From: Platynereis dumerilii
Taxonomy: Eukaryota; Annelida; Polychaeta; Phyllodocida; Nereididae
DNA: 64,000 nucleotides
Assembly (NCBI GenBank): GCA_026936325.1
Contig: JAPTHN010000003.1
Location: 103,273,360 to 103,337,359, forward strand
Direction of reading: 5' to 3'
Made by a program: the position numbers and the translations under genes. This document shows positions 12,246 to 24,554 of this stretch, piece after piece. Numbering within the stretch: the first letter of the stretch is position 1; each line of letters begins with the position of its first letter. The notes below the pieces were generated by a model. That model ran no database searches and was not told the DNA's origin. It worked only from the letters and a program-made list of their open reading frames with translations.

Positions 12246-12418
12246 ATGGCTCTGTAGCATAGAGGTTAGCACGTATGCTTTTTACGCAATTTATGTGGTT
12301 TCAAACCCCGCTCCGGCCATGTTCAGAGGTTAATACTATAATGATTGGTATGATTGCCGTTCAGTATTGTAAGCGCCGGTGAGCAGATTTATCTGGAAAT
12401 ATGTAAAGCTTCTTGCTC
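12246..12418 (+). mobile_element. tRNA-derived SINE
   Basis: An RNA polymerase III A-box-like TAGCATAGAGGTTAGCACG (from about 12254) is followed by a B-box-like GGTTTCAAACCCC (about 12298), with tRNA-like spacing. The paralogous segment near 33385 lacks it, so it was inserted into alpha unit 1. The 3' part does not resemble a tRNA. Confidence 0.6.
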
Positions 12419-12576
12419 AGCACTTTGGTTGCACATTTATTTTGTGTTCAAAGGAAAATTGTAAAATCAAATTGTTTGAAAGAAGAAAAAAAGTTATGCC
12501 GAAACATTGTACAGCTTGCAGTTCCAAAATGGATCAGTGAGCAGAACACACTTAATTTCTTTATTTCAGATATTTA

Positions 12577-12644
12577 AACATATTACGTCACTGAATGATT
12601 AGAATGTTTTAACATATTACATCACTGAATGATTAGAATGTAAA
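12577..12644. repeat. Two-copy 34-bp tandem repeat
   Basis: AACATATTACGTCACTGAAT and the following 14 bases are repeated once with a 34-bp period and one clear substitution (ACGTCA versus ACATCA). Confidence 0.8.
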
Positions 12645-13964
12645 GATCACCATGCATGCAGTTTTTGCGCACAGGGGTATTTGCACCAAACCCTTTTGTC
12701 TTTTTAATTAACTATCATTTATATCATGTATAATTTTTTTTTTGTATATTTACACAAAAATCATAGGTTCAAAAACACTTATGGTTTTGGGTGCCTTTCG
12801 GGTGATTTTGGGTGCACCTGATTTTATAAGATATTCATATATACAACACCAAACCATGGCATTACAATTGTCATTTAGTTAAAGAGTGAAACTTACTGAA
12901 GTAGCGTTTTGATCTCCTGGTGTGAGGTGATACACTCCTCAGTTATTAAAAGGACATCCAGGGACCTCATAAATAGACTGTCCCCTTATACACGTACCTG
13001 CTGTTCATTGGTTGGGAAATAACCATGCACTCAAATGGCATTTTCCAATCAGAAATCTGACAGTTAATTGCACATGATATGTATACAATGCACTACTGAA
13101 AATGGATATTAGTTGAAAACTTCCATGTTCCTGTCATCAACTTAGACAAGGAATAATACACAGGTGCAGTTGAGAGTCACTCGCATTTATTGTTTGTCTT
13201 TAGAAAGAGGTTATTTCCCTTCTCCTCCCACAGTGTCATTCATACAGGAAATGGTGCTAAACTGAACAACTTTTCCCAGGTCTAAATTCTGAACCCTCAC
13301 ATGTTTTCATTCCTACTTTATTTTAAAGCATTGTTACTGTATCATCGATCCAGACAGTCAAAAGTCAGATTTTATTCATGGGTAGAGAGAGGTAAAATAT
13401 TCAATGAAACTCCAGATCGTACACTCAATTAGTCAAAGTTGGTCTAAATTATTAAAAGACAACCTAATGCTGCACCGTACATTAAGCCTGACTTGACAAA
13501 GCAACAGTGTCACACAAGAAATATATCACGTTCATCGACATCATAAAGCATCCTTTGTCCCCTCTTTCTCTTGCAGCTGGACATCTGGTTACATAATCAG
13601 GAAATGTCTCATTTGTTCACTTGATTCATCAATAAATGAAATGCCGCAGCTTACTGATTAGAGACTCTTATTTCGGCAATAGCTTCAAGATGTCCCCGGG
13701 AGCATAACCTGCTGCAAGGTTTATTAAAAATCTCGGTCCCTCTGATACGTTTTAAAGAGTTGTTGACCTAGATTCAAATGTTGTTACTTGTCTGTTACAA
13801 TCAGCCTTTGTCATCATAAAAATAAAAATAAAATAATAAAAAATATCAAATAAACCTCCCAGAAGAAACAATTATTTGGCATAGTTAGACTGGCATCAAG
13901 AGCCGTCAAAGAAAAAGCAAAATTTATATAATCTTTACCCATTAGGCAACTGCAGGGTAGTATC
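12645..13964. other. Intergenic, no gene recognised
   Basis: No coding segment is supported. From about 13855 the sequence is homologous to 5195-5340, the leading edge of an alpha unit. Confidence 0.5.
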
Positions 13965-14100
13965 TAGAAATGGCCTGGGGAGTGGGGGCCAATACAAGGG
14001 ACGAATATTTGGCGCTCCACAGTGTTTCCTATCTCTTCCATGTTACTTTTTGGCCTGGGGGGGGGGGCATGGCCAAATGGCCCCCCTAAATACACCATTG
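13965..14100. mobile_element. Short G-rich insertion with diverged inverted ends, possibly hAT-like
   Basis: The paralogous stretch near 5290 lacks this block. Its ends, CAGGGTAGTATCTAG with GGCC shortly after, and (inverted) CAATGGTGTATTTAGGGGGG, are weak inverted copies that resemble common hAT termini. No 8-bp target duplication could be confirmed, so the family is uncertain. Confidence 0.35.
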
Positions 14101-14178
14101 GGAAATGATTTGAAAAAAATCATTAATGTCGGAGTAAAAACTATTTATTAAACATCTGGACTCTTATTATAGTTTGCA

Positions 14179-16732
14179 TTATCCAGTGTGGTAGGAGTTT
14201 GGAGAGTATCGTGAATATCCATGACTTTGGACTCCAGAATATCCATGATCTGCAAGTCCAGAAAATCCTCGACCTCCGACTCCAGTGCCTGGGACTCCAT
14301 CTCTTTCGTAGGTGCCTGAGCTGGCTCCAACCGCCACTGCCTTGTAGTTGACATTGGCCTGACGTCCTCCATTATAATAGTTCACTTTGCGCTCCCTGGC
14401 ACTAAAATAAATACAACAATTGTCACATCAAAAACTCACTGTACATTAGGGTGCTCCTTCTGCCCCCCAAAATTGAAATTTTTTCTGGATCCAACCTTAC
14501 TTTTTTTTGGAGCTAAGTACTAGGTGCCACTTGCCAGGGTCATCAATATGATAGGTTTACAACATCAAGTTTGCACTGTTTTCTGTGATTTTGGCAATAA
14601 TTCAGGAATTGTCGACCATACTTGTAGTTCATTTCTTGATCTTAATAATATGCTTCCAATTTTACCCTCTTTCTGCACTAAAGGCACTGGAGATCTTTTT
14701 CCTTGATATGCATCTGTGATCATACTGTCATTCAGAAGGATGTGTACATCAATCTCCAAAAAGGATGGTTCAATCTTCATTAAAGAAACAATGTGCATGC
14801 CATATAATAATAAGTCTGCAACCACTAACCCACAGTTTCATATTTTCCCTCAATTCAGGAAAGGAATTTAAGGCTTTTGATGTCGGACATTTTATGGTTG
14901 TTTTAATATTTCTTTCACTAACTTACTGTATGTGTTTTTCTCATCAGTCCGTAAGTGATCATCAAACAGTGTCAAAGCGATCATGTCAGAGACGATGTTT
15001 CAGTACTTTCAGCTCAGCTTCCCAAATTTGGAGTGAGTTGTTAATAACTTGATGATATTATTGCATAGTACAAGGTCATTGCTTGGGTTGCAGTTGAATT
15101 CAACCAAGGTGCATACACAAATACCTCAAATTTGACGAATCATTTAATTTTTTGCATGCTGCGAGCACAGGCAAAAGCCTGGAGTCTTGTCTTAATTGTC
15201 ACAATTTATTTATAATTGTCAAATAGAGACATGACTCTATTCAGGCAACAACTAACTAGAGTGCTTAAAAAGCTTTGCCATCCAAGTTGCACCCTCCTTT
15301 TCAAGTCATTGCTAGTCGCAATTGAAGAGTAGAAATACAGCAAGGCAAGATCAAGTATCAATACATCATCAGAATTAGGGTACCTTCTGAAGTTTTACAA
15401 AAGGTCTGCCACAATCTCTTTCAGCTCACTGAGGAAAGGCTGCAAACCACTATCCGCCATTGACAATGAATTTAAATCACTGAATGACATTTATTGGGGT
15501 AAATTTTCTCCTAATTTTGACATATAATGGTGAACATATTCATGGTCCTGGGCCCAGCCACTGTGGCAGGAGTCTTTCCTCTCTTGATGTTTTATTTCAG
15601 TAACACCTAAATTCCTCACAGCATTAAATATTTCCAAAGTCTTCTTATTTGAGGCTGAAAGGAAATATGTGCTCTCCCACAGAAAGTATTTTTTTCCAAA
15701 TATCTTCCCTATGAGCTATGAAGCTCAACAAGACCTGCTCCCTTTGGGAAGAATTGTAGACACAGTTTCTTGTAAAACAAATACCTTGATCCTAGTGTCT
15801 TGACATGACTAAGAATGCTGCGCAAAATGACTATCCCAAGGATCTGCTGAATTTGATGATTTGCATCTTTGTAGGCCTTTAAAATTTCAGAAATGTCCTT
15901 CACACTTTTCCCATGTGAGGCACTGTGCAGCTGGTCACATTACAAAACTTTAATTTAGTGTAATTAATGTGTAAATTAAACACTGCATCTTGAAACTCTT
16001 GGAAACTTCTTATTTTTCGACTCATTTTTAAAAATGATCGAAATTCTAGTTTCCATCAAGATACAGCCTTATTTTGATAAAGGCATTCAAACAAGTGAAA
16101 AAGTTTGATTTCTAACAAAGGTTACCATGTAATCAGGGGAAAAATAATTTTATTTGTTGTATAATATGCTATATATACTAAACCAGCCTTGTTATCAACA
16201 TTTAATGATAATGTCATGACATTATGAGACGACACAATCAGTGTTGCCACCTACAGTGCCTTCCTGAACCTAAGCCAAGCCTTTAATCTGATGTTAAATT
16301 TAGAAATGAGTAAGATATGGATGGAAAATGCTGTTTTGACACAGAAATCTTCTTAAACAATATTCAAGGCTATTGAAAAAAATAAGATAGATAACCTAGT
16401 AATTCAAAAGAAATCGCACAATTTTAAGGAAATTTGACAAATTTCAATCCAAATGTGCTACACCTAGGCATCAATAAAATTTCTTGAAATTTGGCATGAT
16501 TATTTCTATTGACCCACCCACAAAAAAAAGTATACGGGGTTCTAAGCAAGTTGGGGCAAAAGAAGCACCCTACTGTACATAACAACAAACAATAGTTACT
16601 ATAAGGTGATGCCACTTACAAGTTCTGGGGCTTGTCAAATCCATAGTCCCTGTATCCACCAAAGCCATGCTGAGAAAAGCTAGCAGACACCGCAGCCAAA
16701 GTGCAGAAGAGGAGAGCAATGGCAAATTTCAT
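14179..16732 (-). CDS. Copy D: small secreted Gly/Tyr-rich protein with a transposon-enlarged intron
   Basis: Exon 1 is 16732-16620 and exon 2 is 14401-14179. The 2218-bp intron equals the family's usual intron of about 82 bp plus a 2126-bp transposon and its target duplication. The product is 111 aa: signal MKFAIALLFCTLAAVSA, SFSQHGFGGYR, DYGFDKPQN, ARERKVNYYNGG, VGASSGTYERDG, repeats GRGFSG and HGYSG, ending SRYSPNSYHTG. Both splice sites are kept (donor GTAAGT; acceptor AG at 14403-14402). TATA is at 16791-16798 and AATAAA is the complement of 14144-14149. It pairs head-to-head with pseudogene E. Whether splicing across the enlarged intron is efficient cannot be told from sequence. Confidence 0.82.
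14447..16572. mobile_element. hAT-like non-autonomous element in the copy D intron
   Basis: The ends are TAGGGTGCTCCTTCTGCCCC and its inverted match GGGGCAAAAGAAGCACCCTA. Perfect 8-bp duplications CTGTACAT flank them (14439-14446 and 16573-16580). Removing the element and one duplication leaves an intron of the family's normal size. No open frame resembles a transposase. The 8-bp target and TAGGG-type terminus point to hAT. Confidence 0.85.
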
Positions 16733-16790
16733 CTTGAGGTGTGTTGACCAACTGAGCTCGATTCTGAATGATGATGGTTAGATCACTCAG

Positions 16791-16798
16791 TATATATA
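16791..16798 (-). promoter_or_regulatory. TATA box of copy D
   Basis: TATATATA about 60 bp before the ATG, within the AGTATATATACT context shared with copies B and F. Confidence 0.7.
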
Positions 16799-17631
16799 CT
16801 ATGCCAGCCTTAAGAGGCATTTCATTGTTTGTACATGTAGGTATATAACCATGACTTCCCTTTTTTTTTTAGTACAATTGTTTAAGTGGTGATTGGTTTG
16901 TTGACATGTCTAATGGTGTGAAATGTCATCATGTCATGTGCATGTATGTGATGGTCTTGCACATCTGACTTCTCACTGACATTTGCATTGCCATTTGGTA
17001 CCAGGGACATGGCTACAAATATGTTGTTTTTTTTTTATTCTAGCATGTTTTTAACAGACTCATTTTGGCCACACCTGATTAAATTTAAGGCAAGGTCATG
17101 TCATTACTTCATGTGAAAGTATAAATACCAGGTGACCTGGTCATCATAATTCAGTTTCTGTAAAGGTCGACCTCTCACCCTGTATATTAAATTTTCAGTT
17201 GTTCCTCTATCCGCAACACTGAATCAAAGTCGATGAAATGAAGATTTACAAATTAACAATTTACATGTTCAGAGCCTGATTGCTGGGAGCAAAATCATGA
17301 AGGCATTTTTCTGTTTATTTTATTTGGCTGCCTGGAATTATAGGCACTTGGTGGTTAGAAAGATCTCCATAGAAACAGCATCATGAGGTCAGTGAAGCCA
17401 GCACTGCAGTGCAAGGGTTAACAAGGTCAAATACATCTGTCACTACTAGCACGCTCCTCTAACAAAAAGTCATTGAATAGAAGCATGCTGTTATTAATGT
17501 TTTTTTTTTCTATATACAAAATCAAAAAGTTCTTTACTTCAATTTCCTGTTGATGTCAGACTAAATTATATCCACTGATCATAACATTGTCACCAATCAC
17601 TCCATCTGTTTATAAACACACATCTCCCAAC
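16799..17631. promoter_or_regulatory. Head-to-head intergenic region of alpha unit 2
   Basis: Homologous to 5871-6962 and 23021-23830. It keeps TATAAATA (17120-17127) and ACCAGGTGACCTGGT (17127-17141); the GGTCGACC core at about 17166 has lost its outer symmetry. Confidence 0.45.
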
Positions 17632-17803
17632 TATTACAATGGAGGATAGCAGAAGCAGTTGGAGCCGGCTCAGGCACCTACGAGAGAGATGGAGTCCCAG
17701 GCACTGGAGTCGGAGGTTGTGGATATGCTGGTTACCAATATGCAGGACAAAAGTTCCAACCTGGAGGATTTGCTCAAGGAGTCAATGCTTACAGACACTT
17801 TTA
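17632..17803 (+). pseudogene. Copy E: deletion pseudogene of the secreted family
   Basis: The normal 5' leader (ACACACATCTCC) runs directly into AACTATTACAATGG of exon 2. Exon 1, the intron and the first codons of exon 2 are missing. A second deletion removes the region coding for most of GGRQANVNYKA. What remains encodes the DGVPGTG and QKFQPGGFAQGVNAY segments of a copy-C-type tail. Copy G carries the same two deletions, so both descend from one already broken gene. Confidence 0.85.
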
Positions 17804-19055
17804 ATAGAAAGGTTGCATGAATAGATACATTTGAGAATGATAAGAAAGTATCGAGGAAATATATGTGTTTGGCATCATTCAACGGGAAAAAAGCAGCTAT
17901 GGGGATATTCTGAATATCATCTAGGCACCTATCCCTGCTGAGAACTTTGACTATCACAGAAATGCTGGACATGGCACATCATATTTTGTGTTCCATAGGA
18001 ATTACCAGAAATGTGTTTTATGCTTTAACACCACCAGGAAAAAGGGGAAAAGCAATATTATTAACTCCATTGACATGGTTTTGTACAGGTGGCCCAGAGC
18101 AGAAATTATAGATTGTCTGGGGATACATCATTAATCTGTGTGGAAAACTGCAAGGTACTAAATTGTGTGATAGATGGACAATTAGGAAATACCAGAATTC
18201 CCTTTTTGGCCTACTACTGAATAAACCCAGTCTTAAAAATCTAAAAGACATATTTTCCAGCTAAGTCATTGTTTCAAAGATATCACAAATTACGTCAGGA
18301 AAAATTCCATTAGGTGTGGAGAATCGAGGCTAAAAATTGCATATTATTTTTTTGTAAAATGATGAAAAATTCTATATTTTCACATCCAAGTCATGCACTC
18401 ATGGCTCCTAGAAACAGAGTATTATTGAGATGCAAATATATGTGACAAGTTATATCAGACGCCAACACCGTTCTAGTATGCAAACACCACCCGTGCAGAG
18501 ACTGCTTATGTCTTTCCATTAATGCTAACTCTCAATCTGAGAAGCTGTTTTATAATGTCTTTTGTGTGATATGGGGGAACTCGAGAAGATGCAGAGATCG
18601 AATGAAACAAAGAGGCTTGCACCTCAAAAGTAAGAAAATCATTCTGCTAAGTTGTTCGTTATGGCTGATGATGGTAGTAAACTGCTCTCACGTGGCCAGC
18701 ATATACCATGCATTATCATGCAATAAGAGTTAAACTGCCACGCAGGAAATTGCTAGAGATCTTGTGATAATAAAAGAAGTTGGCCATATTAATAATTCAA
18801 ACTGCTATGACATTGTTGCATGTTGGTGTTTGCTTTGATGTCTTAGGTTGAGAGGACAAAGCTATTATGGGATATACGATACAGCTGCTGAAAAGAACAA
18901 TCATCTCCATGAACTGCCCTGTTTCTTGAAATCAAAGAGAGACATTGGGTGAAGGGGTGCACCAGGATTCAAATTAATCAGGACAGCTTTTGAAGGAATG
19001 ACAGCAGTAAAAACCATTCTGCTCCAAGCGTTCTATGTGACTACCAGCTGTGCAG
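17804..19055. repeat. Non-coding part of alpha unit 2, left block
   Basis: Homologous to 26700-28125 (for example ATTATTGAGATGCAAA near 18421 and 27181, and the GTGACTACCAGCTGTGC end) and in part to 7480-8300. No gene is seen. Confidence 0.65.
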
Positions 19056-20210
19056 TAGGGTGGAGTGAAAAATGAAAAATGTCAAAAATATAAAAAAAAC
19101 AGCAGGTCTAGATACTTGTCAATTGGTCCAAAACTCATATTTTCAGTGAATTTTGGTAGTTGCAGTAAAAATTGACACTGCACTTCAAGATTAAAGAAAG
19201 CACTTAAAATGTCTTTTTGCCAAAGTCGCGGTTTGGCATATCCTAGTGGATATACAACATACAACAAAATGGTTTGCATATTTGGAATCTGTGAAAAATT
19301 CCCCACAAAATGAGTACCAGTAGGACATATTTATCTTCTGTTTCAGGCCTGTCCAATCCTCTCAAATTTGTCTGAAATCTTCATAAATAGTTATCGCTCA
19401 TAAAATGGCTAAACATTTGACTCCACTACCACAACAGATCACTACCCATTGTCAGATACATATGTACCCCCTTTCTGTTGTTCTCACTAATGTAAGTAAC
19501 ATGTTTAACTTACAAGTAAGAATGAGAGTCATGTCTGCACCATGATTTATTTCCATGCCCACTTGTTCTTGTTATATTAGTTTTATAATGTAGGTGTACA
19601 GCTGTACATAGTGAAAATTCATTCTGGTTAGGCTCCATGATGACAGTGGTGCTATAGTTATTATTTTACCATTGTGTATTTTACCAATATGAATATGTGC
19701 TTCAGAAAATGGATCCAATGGTGCTTATACAGCACAGTATACTAAAGCAAGGTAAAACATGAATTTTCAGATCATATATCTGTAAGTACTCAGCTGACAT
19801 CCTTTTCAAATTATGGGAGATCTTAATGTACAACTCCAGAAGTCACACAGATTTCACAAAAAATGGTTCAGAAGAGGTAGTCATAAATGTTCACTGCAAT
19901 GGTTATTTAACCAAAAAGAGAATAATTAAAAAGTATATCCTCTTTTACATCCGTGCATGGGGATTATACATAAAATTTTCTCAACTACGCCGCGAATCTG
20001 ACCATTCCATGTTCAGTATTGTTCACTGCTGGACTAAAGCAGTATCCTCAGGCCTAACAAATTATGTGTGACCGTGTCTGATACGTCTGGGATATCTCTG
20101 ACTTTATCAAAGCTTTACAGATTGATCAATTCATTGAATGATTGTGACATGAAATAGGTTTGAAACAAGTAAATATCATGACAGCAATCTCAGTCTAATG
20201 GGGCATATCA
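19056..20210. other. Unmatched insert within alpha unit 2
   Basis: This block has no counterpart at the corresponding place in unit 3 (after 28125). It begins TAGGGTGGAGTGAAAAATG, resembling the TAGGGTG termini of the hAT-like elements at 14447 and 61670, but I found no matching inverted right end or target duplication. No gene is recognised in it. Confidence 0.35.
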
Positions 20211-21748
20211 CTTCTGCTTCAGTGAAAGCAACAAGTTGGTTGATGAAGTTTAGAATTGATCAGATGGCTAAATAACTCACATTTGACTTACTTTCCAGTG
20301 GCATTGTTACCTTGAAAAGACACAATCATTATAGTACTTTCGAAATTCATGCGAAAATTAATAAAACAGATACAGGAAAAATTAATATTTATCTTGCTGC
20401 TGCTTTCCTAAATTTATGAGACACTACAATTTCTAAGCTTTTCCGTCAAGCAAAGAAACATTGCATCTCATCATGTGAGAAAGCAATTGGAAAGTTTGAA
20501 AGCCACATAGGAAGAAAAATAGCAGGGTTAAAAACAACACTTCAGTTTGCCATATGGAAATTAAACGGCTCTCAACATAAAAAGGAAGAATATTTTTTAA
20601 ACTCTTCAGGGAATTACCACCCCATTATTTCACAACAAAAGCAGAGGAGGCTACTGATACTGGTTGAATAAATGTGGTTGTAATAATCCCCCAAAGCCCT
20701 AAAGCTGAGCTTGTTCGTAGCAAGATAAATAGTCAAGGGTAACTCCTGTCTCTAACCTATGAATGACCGTTCACTGACTTGTCATACACGGTGTCAAGAG
20801 CTGAGCATGAGAAATGAAGCTATTGGTACTCCCTTACACCTAGAGTGTCTCTGTCTGTCTGTCTGTGCAGCTTCCTAAGAAGAATCATTTTGACGGTCAC
20901 AGTGACGAAAGCCAGTGTTGCTGCTACACAGGATTTAGAAAAATGTTATTCATCTTTAAATCAAGCAGCACATCAATTACTGCAAAGGTTTCCTCCCATC
21001 ATGGCAATGAAATATCATACCCTAATGACTCTCACACAATGTCAGTTTCTTTGTACAACAAAGCAATGTCTTATATCATTTCTCTTTAATTGTGTAACAG
21101 TCTAAGCGACAAATTATGTATCGTTTCACAAATTTAGCACCCTATGCTATAGTATACTCAATACATTACCAGATGGTTTACAAGATTGCTCGGTGCTGCA
21201 GTGCTTCCTCTAATACAATATCATTACCTATAGCCTCAAAGTCTTTCTTTCAACAAAGGCTATAAGATTGTATTCATTTTCAATGCATTGCCAATGATTA
21301 ATTGGTCTTTCGCAAGTTTTGTCAAACTTCTTTTGACAACTTTCTCACATGAAATATGAAAATTTACTTGTTTCATGATCTTGAAGCTCAAAGTTTTTAA
21401 GTGTCAGATTTTTGTGCTAAAGAAAGACATCTCAACAAAGAAAAGTGAAAAAAGCTGGTGAATGGAATTCTAGCTTCATGAATAAATGCATCAGTAAGAA
21501 TTCTCCCCAGGTGATGGTTGTGCAAAGCGATTGATGATATGACACAGAGGGGAGTTTCAAAATAAATATGCCTCTCACTGAAGCATGAGATTTATATCAG
21601 AGTAGACTTTACATTAAAGCCAATTACACTCAAATTCACAATCAATCAAAACAAAGAATGAATTGCCAGCAATTCTGCCCTTATCAGATTCAACTTGAAA
21701 TCAATAAAGAAGATGAATATACTTTAAATAAATAAATTCTTAAGGTGG
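20211..21748. repeat. Non-coding part of alpha unit 2, right block
   Basis: Closely matches 8560-10060 and 29110-30600. It ends earlier than the other two copies, at about 21730. Confidence 0.65.
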
Positions 21749-22002
21749 CTCGATACTCGTGAACTTTCCAAGATAGGATTTCTTAAAAATTGTTTAAAAT
21801 GATCCAAAATATAGTTTATAGCAAGGATATATAAACCTTGTGGCTTATGTTGTTGTTTTATATTATCACCTCCGACTCGATACTCATGAACTTTCCAAGA
21901 TAGGATTCCTTAAAAATTGTTTAAAATGGTCCAAAATATAGTTTATAGCAAGGATATATAAACCTGGTGGCTTATGTTGTTGTTTTATATTATCACCTCC
22001 GA
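21749..22002. repeat. Two tandem copies of a 127-bp unit followed by a TTAC microsatellite
   Basis: CTCGATACTCGTGAACTTTC at 21749 recurs at 21876 with one change, and the two 127-bp copies are nearly identical. A TTAC/ACTT run follows at about 22017-22038. The near-identity suggests a recent duplication. No gene is seen on to 22370. Confidence 0.85.
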
Positions 22003-22374
22003 CTTTAAATAAAATTTTACTTACTTACTTACTTACTTATAGAGGCTGTTTGATTAGTCATGATCGAGAGAAGGGCATTTGATTTGTCATAACTAACTTT
22101 AGAGTAAAAATCAGATGCATAATACTTTCGTTTGGCTGTTACCAACAAGCGGGATTATACTCCTTAAATCAAATTAACATTGAAAGGATTGGGTATGATC
22201 ATGACAAATCATTAGTATGATGATTCACGAGGAACCTTTTTCACCATGCAACAGTCCACTTTTTTTGCATATCAAAGTTACAGACTGTAATGCATTATTC
22301 TGTATTAATCTCTTTTGTCAACTTGGGTCAAATAAAACTTGTCTTCCCTACTTCCTTTCTTCCACAGGCATATA

Positions 22375-22436
22375 CGTAGTTCCTTGGAAAGTATCCAGAA
22401 TGTCCATGACCTACAACTCCAGAATGTCCCTTACTG
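22375..22436 (-). pseudogene. Stranded exon 2 tail downstream of copy F
   Basis: On the minus strand this reads GHSGVVGHGHSG and YFPRNYVYA, matching the tail class of copies B, D and H (YSPN.Y, YFPASYVY). It lies just 3' of copy F, whose own tail is of the other class. It is best explained as the original end of this gene left behind by conversion or recombination. Confidence 0.65.
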
Positions 22437-22525
22437 CGCCTTTTTAGGTTAAATCATGAAAAACAAAAATATGATCTTTATACTTTATTATATTCTCAAA
22501 TATATCTATTAAAGCAGCTTTTTTA

Positions 22526-22955
22526 TTATCCTCGTCTGTAAGCATTGATTCCTTGAGCAAATACTCCAGCTGCATTGAACTTGTGGCCAGCATTTTGGTA
22601 ACCAGCATATCCATCACCAGAATATCCACGACCTCCGACTCCGGTGCCTGGGACTCCATCTCTTTCGTAGGTGCCTAAGCTGGCCCCAACTGCTACAGCC
22701 TTGTAGTTGACATTGGCCTGCCGTCCTCCATTGTAATAGTTCACTTTGCGCTCCCTGGCACTATAATAAATGTCAATTGTCACATATTAAATTCTCTTTA
22801 CACAACAATAAACAATTGTTATTATACGACAATGACACTTACAAGTTCTGGGGCTTGTCAAATCCATAGTTCCTGTATCCACCAAAGCCATGCTGAGAAA
22901 AGCTAGCAGACACAGCAGCCACAATGCAGAAGAGGAGAGCAATGGCAAATTTCAT
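22526..22955 (-). CDS. Copy F: chimeric small secreted Gly/Tyr-rich protein
   Basis: Exon 1 is 22955-22843 and exon 2 is 22760-22526; the intron is 82 bp, phase 2. The product is 115 aa: signal MKFAIALLFCIVAAVSA, SFSQHGFGGYR, NYGFDKPQN, ARERKVNYYNGG, VGASLGTYERDG, VPGTGVGGRGYSG, then AGHKFNAAGVFAQGINAYRRG split as AGHKFNAAGV and FAQGINAYRRG. The exon 1, intron and promoter match B and D, while the tail and 3' UTR match C and G. TATA is at 23013-23020 and AATAAA is the complement of 22484-22489. It is intact and probably expressed; its function is not known to me. Confidence 0.87.
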
Positions 22956-23012
22956 CTTGAGGTGTGTTGATAAAAGAGTTAGATGCTGAATGATGGTGAT
23001 CAGATCTCTCAG

Positions 23013-23020
23013 TATATATA
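23013..23020 (-). promoter_or_regulatory. TATA box of copy F
   Basis: TATATATA about 60 bp upstream of the ATG, in the shared AGTATATATACT context. Confidence 0.7.
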
Positions 23021-23830
23021 CTGCACCAGGCTCAAGGGGTATTTCATTGTTTGTACATGTAGGCAATGTCACCATGACTTCCTATTTTTTTAGTAAAATC
23101 TTTAGAGTAGTGATAAATTTGAGGACATGGTGAGAAATGTCATCATGTCATGTTCATGTATGCGATGGTCTTTCACATGTTACTTCTCACTACCATTTTC
23201 ATTGTCAATTGGAACAAGGGACATGGCTACAACTATGTTTCTTTTTTTTTCATTCTAGCATGTTTTTAACAGACTCATTTTGGCCACACCTGATCAAATT
23301 TAAGGCAAGGTCATGTCAATACTTCATGTGAAAGAATAAATACCAGGTGACCTGGTCATCATGATTCAGTTTCTGTAAAGGCTGACCTCTCACCCTATAT
23401 ATTAAATTTTCAATTGTTCTTTTAGCCTTAACACTGAATCAAAGTCTATGATATGAAGATGTTAAAATTAATAATTTACAAGTTTAGGGCCTGAATCACA
23501 TAGGCATTTTTCTGTTTATTTTATTTGGCTGCCTGGTGCTATAGGCGCTTTCTGGTTAGGAAGACCTCCATTGAAGCAGCATAATGAGGTCAGTGAAGCC
23601 AGCACAACAGTGCAAGGGTTAACGAGGTCAAATACATCTGTCAGTACTAGACCGCTCCTCTCACAAAAAGTCATTGAATAGAAGCATGCTATTATTTTTG
23701 TTTTTTTTCTATATACAAAAACAAAAAGTACTTTTGTTTATTAAAAAATCACTTTCCTGTTGATGTCGGACTAAATTATATCCACTGATCATAACGTTGT
23801 CACTAATCACTCCGTCTGTTTATAAACACA
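23021..23830. promoter_or_regulatory. Head-to-head intergenic region of alpha unit 3
   Basis: Homologous to the other two divergent regions. ACCAGGTGACCTGGT is kept (23342-23356), but the preceding box is AATAAATA instead of TATAAATA, and the GAGGTCGACCTC palindrome has decayed. Confidence 0.4.
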
Positions 23831-24252
23831 CATCTCCCAACTATTACAATGTAGGATAGCAGAAGCAGTTGGAGCCAGTGATGGGCACAATTCAGCTATG
23901 TGCAATTCAATTCAATTCAATTCAATTGGGCATCAGTGCAAATTCAATTCAATTCAATTCACTTGCTTTTGGGAATGAGCTCAATTCAATTCAATTCAAT
24001 TCATAGGGGTAGTCAATTCAATTCAATTCAATTCATTTGTTGTGTAACTTGTTTAAGTGATACATTTTGTAAAGTACAAAACTGTACGCTCCAGATACGG
24101 GATTGAGTTATGCATTATATCAATTGGTCATTCATCATAGACTAATAGATCGATATATCAATAAATCTATCAATCTAAATTAACCAATCTGTCAATCCAT
24201 CAACTAGTTACTTCTACGCTGATCAATCAATCAATCGTTCAATTTAAAAAAT

Positions 24253-24275
24253 ATATATCTATCTATCTACAAATG

Positions 24276-24331
<56 letters not shown>

Positions 24332-24352
24332 GATCTATCGATCTATCTATCA
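24253..24352. repeat. TATC/ATCT microsatellite
   Basis: A near-perfect tetranucleotide run, interrupted near 24268 and with CGATC variants toward the end. Confidence 0.9.
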
Positions 24353-24554
24353 ATAATTTTATCTATCAATTCAATCTTGAATAACAATTAACAAACAAGA
24401 TGCTAAATCAATATATCCAGTATGGTAATTTTTTTCTATAATTACAGCTAAAATAAATGTGGATATATACAGTCAAGTCAAAATTTCAAATAATTAATAC
24501 ACTAAAATGGAGATGTGATGTATATAATTTAGCTAAAACAAAATAATATAGCTA

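Noticed and set aside
23905-24352. Short regularly repeated words that might suggest a repeat-spacer array
   Set aside because: They are simple pentamer and tetramer microsatellites within a transposon, without unique spacers.
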